A stretch of 5,221 bases of DNA from Candidatus Woesearchaeota archaeon (GTDB lineage Archaea; Nanobdellota; Nanobdellia; Woesearchaeales; J091), in contig RFJB01000094.1 of the NCBI GenBank assembly GCA_003695045.1, positions 1-5,221 of the forward strand, in the 5' to 3' direction. The notes under the pieces were generated by a model. It was given only the letters and a program-made list of their open reading frames with translations. It did no database searches and was not told the origin of the DNA. Positions 4,701-5,221 of the stretch are shown one piece after another; position 1 is the stretch's first letter; each line of letters begins with the position of its first letter. The position numbers and the translations under genes were made by a program.

Positions 4701-5221
4701 ATGGCAGATTTTGCTGAACGGCTTTCCCGACTTGGAACGGAAAACGCTTTTGTGGTTCTTGGAAAAGTAAAGAAACTTCAGGCAGAAGGAGTTGACATTC
4801 TCAGCTTCGGAGTTGGAGAACCTGAGTTTGACACTCCCGAAAACATAAAACAGGCAGGGATAAAAGCAATCCAGGACAACCAGACGCACTATGCACCCTC
4901 TGCCGGCATATTTGAGTTCAGGGAGTCAATTGCAAAGTACATTAGCAAAACAAGAAATGTTCCGGTCCATGCAGACAACATAGTCGTCATGCCAGGAGGA
5001 AAGCCGGTAATCTTTCTGACGATGCTCACCCTTCTGAATGAGGGGGATGAGGTAATCTATCCGAACCCCGGCTATCCAATCTATGAAAGCGTTGCCGAAT
5101 TTGTAGGGGCCAAAGCAGTCCCTTACGCCATTCTTGAGAGCAAGGGCTTCAGCATGGACGTTGACGAGATAGAAAAACTGATAACGCCAAAGACCAAGCT
5201 TCTCGTCATAAACAGCCCTCA
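4701..5221 (+). CDS. PLP-dependent class I/II aminotransferase, aspartate aminotransferase-like (partial, 3' end outside window)
   Basis: The frame is open from ATG 4701 to the right edge, giving the first 173 residues of a protein that should be about 380-400 long. It is the N-terminal part and start of the large domain of a fold-type I aminotransferase, a cytoplasmic enzyme that moves amino groups between amino acids and 2-oxo acids using pyridoxal phosphate. Visible motifs are 'LSFGVGEPEFDTPENIK' (substrate-binding strand), 'HYAPSAGIFEFRESIAKY' where family members have Y-x-x-x-x-G-x-x-x-L/F-R, the cofactor phosphate loop 'MPGGKPVIF', then 'NEGDEVIYPNPGYPIYES'. It ends at 'LLVINSP', the start of the Asn-Ser-Pro-x-Asn-Pro-Thr-Gly motif. 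The PLP lysine lies beyond the window. The 'GGKPVIFLTMLTLLNEGDEVIYPNPGYP' style marks a subgroup annotated only as aspartate or general aminotransferase, so substrate is open. It lies 30 bases after the transketolase stop with no terminator or promoter seen between, so it is probably in the same operon. Confidence 0.9.
   Translation, partial: MADFAERLSRLGTENAFVVLGKVKKLQAEGVDILSFGVGEPEFDTPENIKQAGIKAIQDNQTHYAPSAGIFEFRESIAKYISKTRNVPVHADNIVVMPGGKPVIFLTMLTLLNEGDEVIYPNPGYPIYESVAEFVGAKAVPYAILESKGFSMDVDEIEKLITPKTKLLVINSP

Overview
The window reads as a chromosomal piece of an archaeon, possibly a small-genome DPANN-type lineage; that last step is inference from gene style, not proof. Archaeal signs are A/T-rich TATA-like boxes with purine-rich BRE-like sequence upstream, a probably leaderless gene start, a Shine-Dalgarno sequence that matches the archaeal 16S tail over nine bases (GGAGGTGAT), a U-rich terminator tract and a transketolase split into two genes. 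Split transketolases also occur in some bacteria, so the lineage call is moderate.

Left part (1-1450): a plus-strand gene enters from the left edge. It encodes the C-terminal part of a single-pass membrane protein whose cytoplasmic tail resembles the tail of BatD-type proteins. It meets, tail to tail with an 11-base overlap, a minus-strand pair made of a SemiSWEET-type PQ-loop sugar transporter followed by an archaeal-type RNase HI. The two minus-strand genes are 2 bases apart, and the RNase HI ribosome-binding site lies inside the end of the transporter gene.

Middle (1451-2741): a 127-base A/T-rich intergenic space probably serves as a divergent promoter for the transporter pair and for a plus-strand gene of 285 codons with a TTG start. 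I do not recognise that protein. It ends at a compact GCAA-tetraloop hairpin followed by T-tracts, a likely terminator. The next 306 bases hold a promoter and a leader of about 180 bases that is unusually rich in signals: an orphan Shine-Dalgarno sequence, a hairpin, a possible short ORF that stops 3 bases before the next gene, and a tandem 14-base repeat.

Right part (2742-5221): a three-gene operon. The N-terminal (TPP pyrophosphate-binding) and C-terminal (pyrimidine-binding plus C-terminal domain) transketolase subunits abut with no spacer and should form one heteromeric enzyme of the non-oxidative pentose phosphate pathway. After 30 bases comes the start of a class I/II PLP-dependent aminotransferase that runs off the right edge. 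I found no insertion sequence, CRISPR array, tRNA or rRNA. The most curious region is the transketolase leader, not a clear new system.
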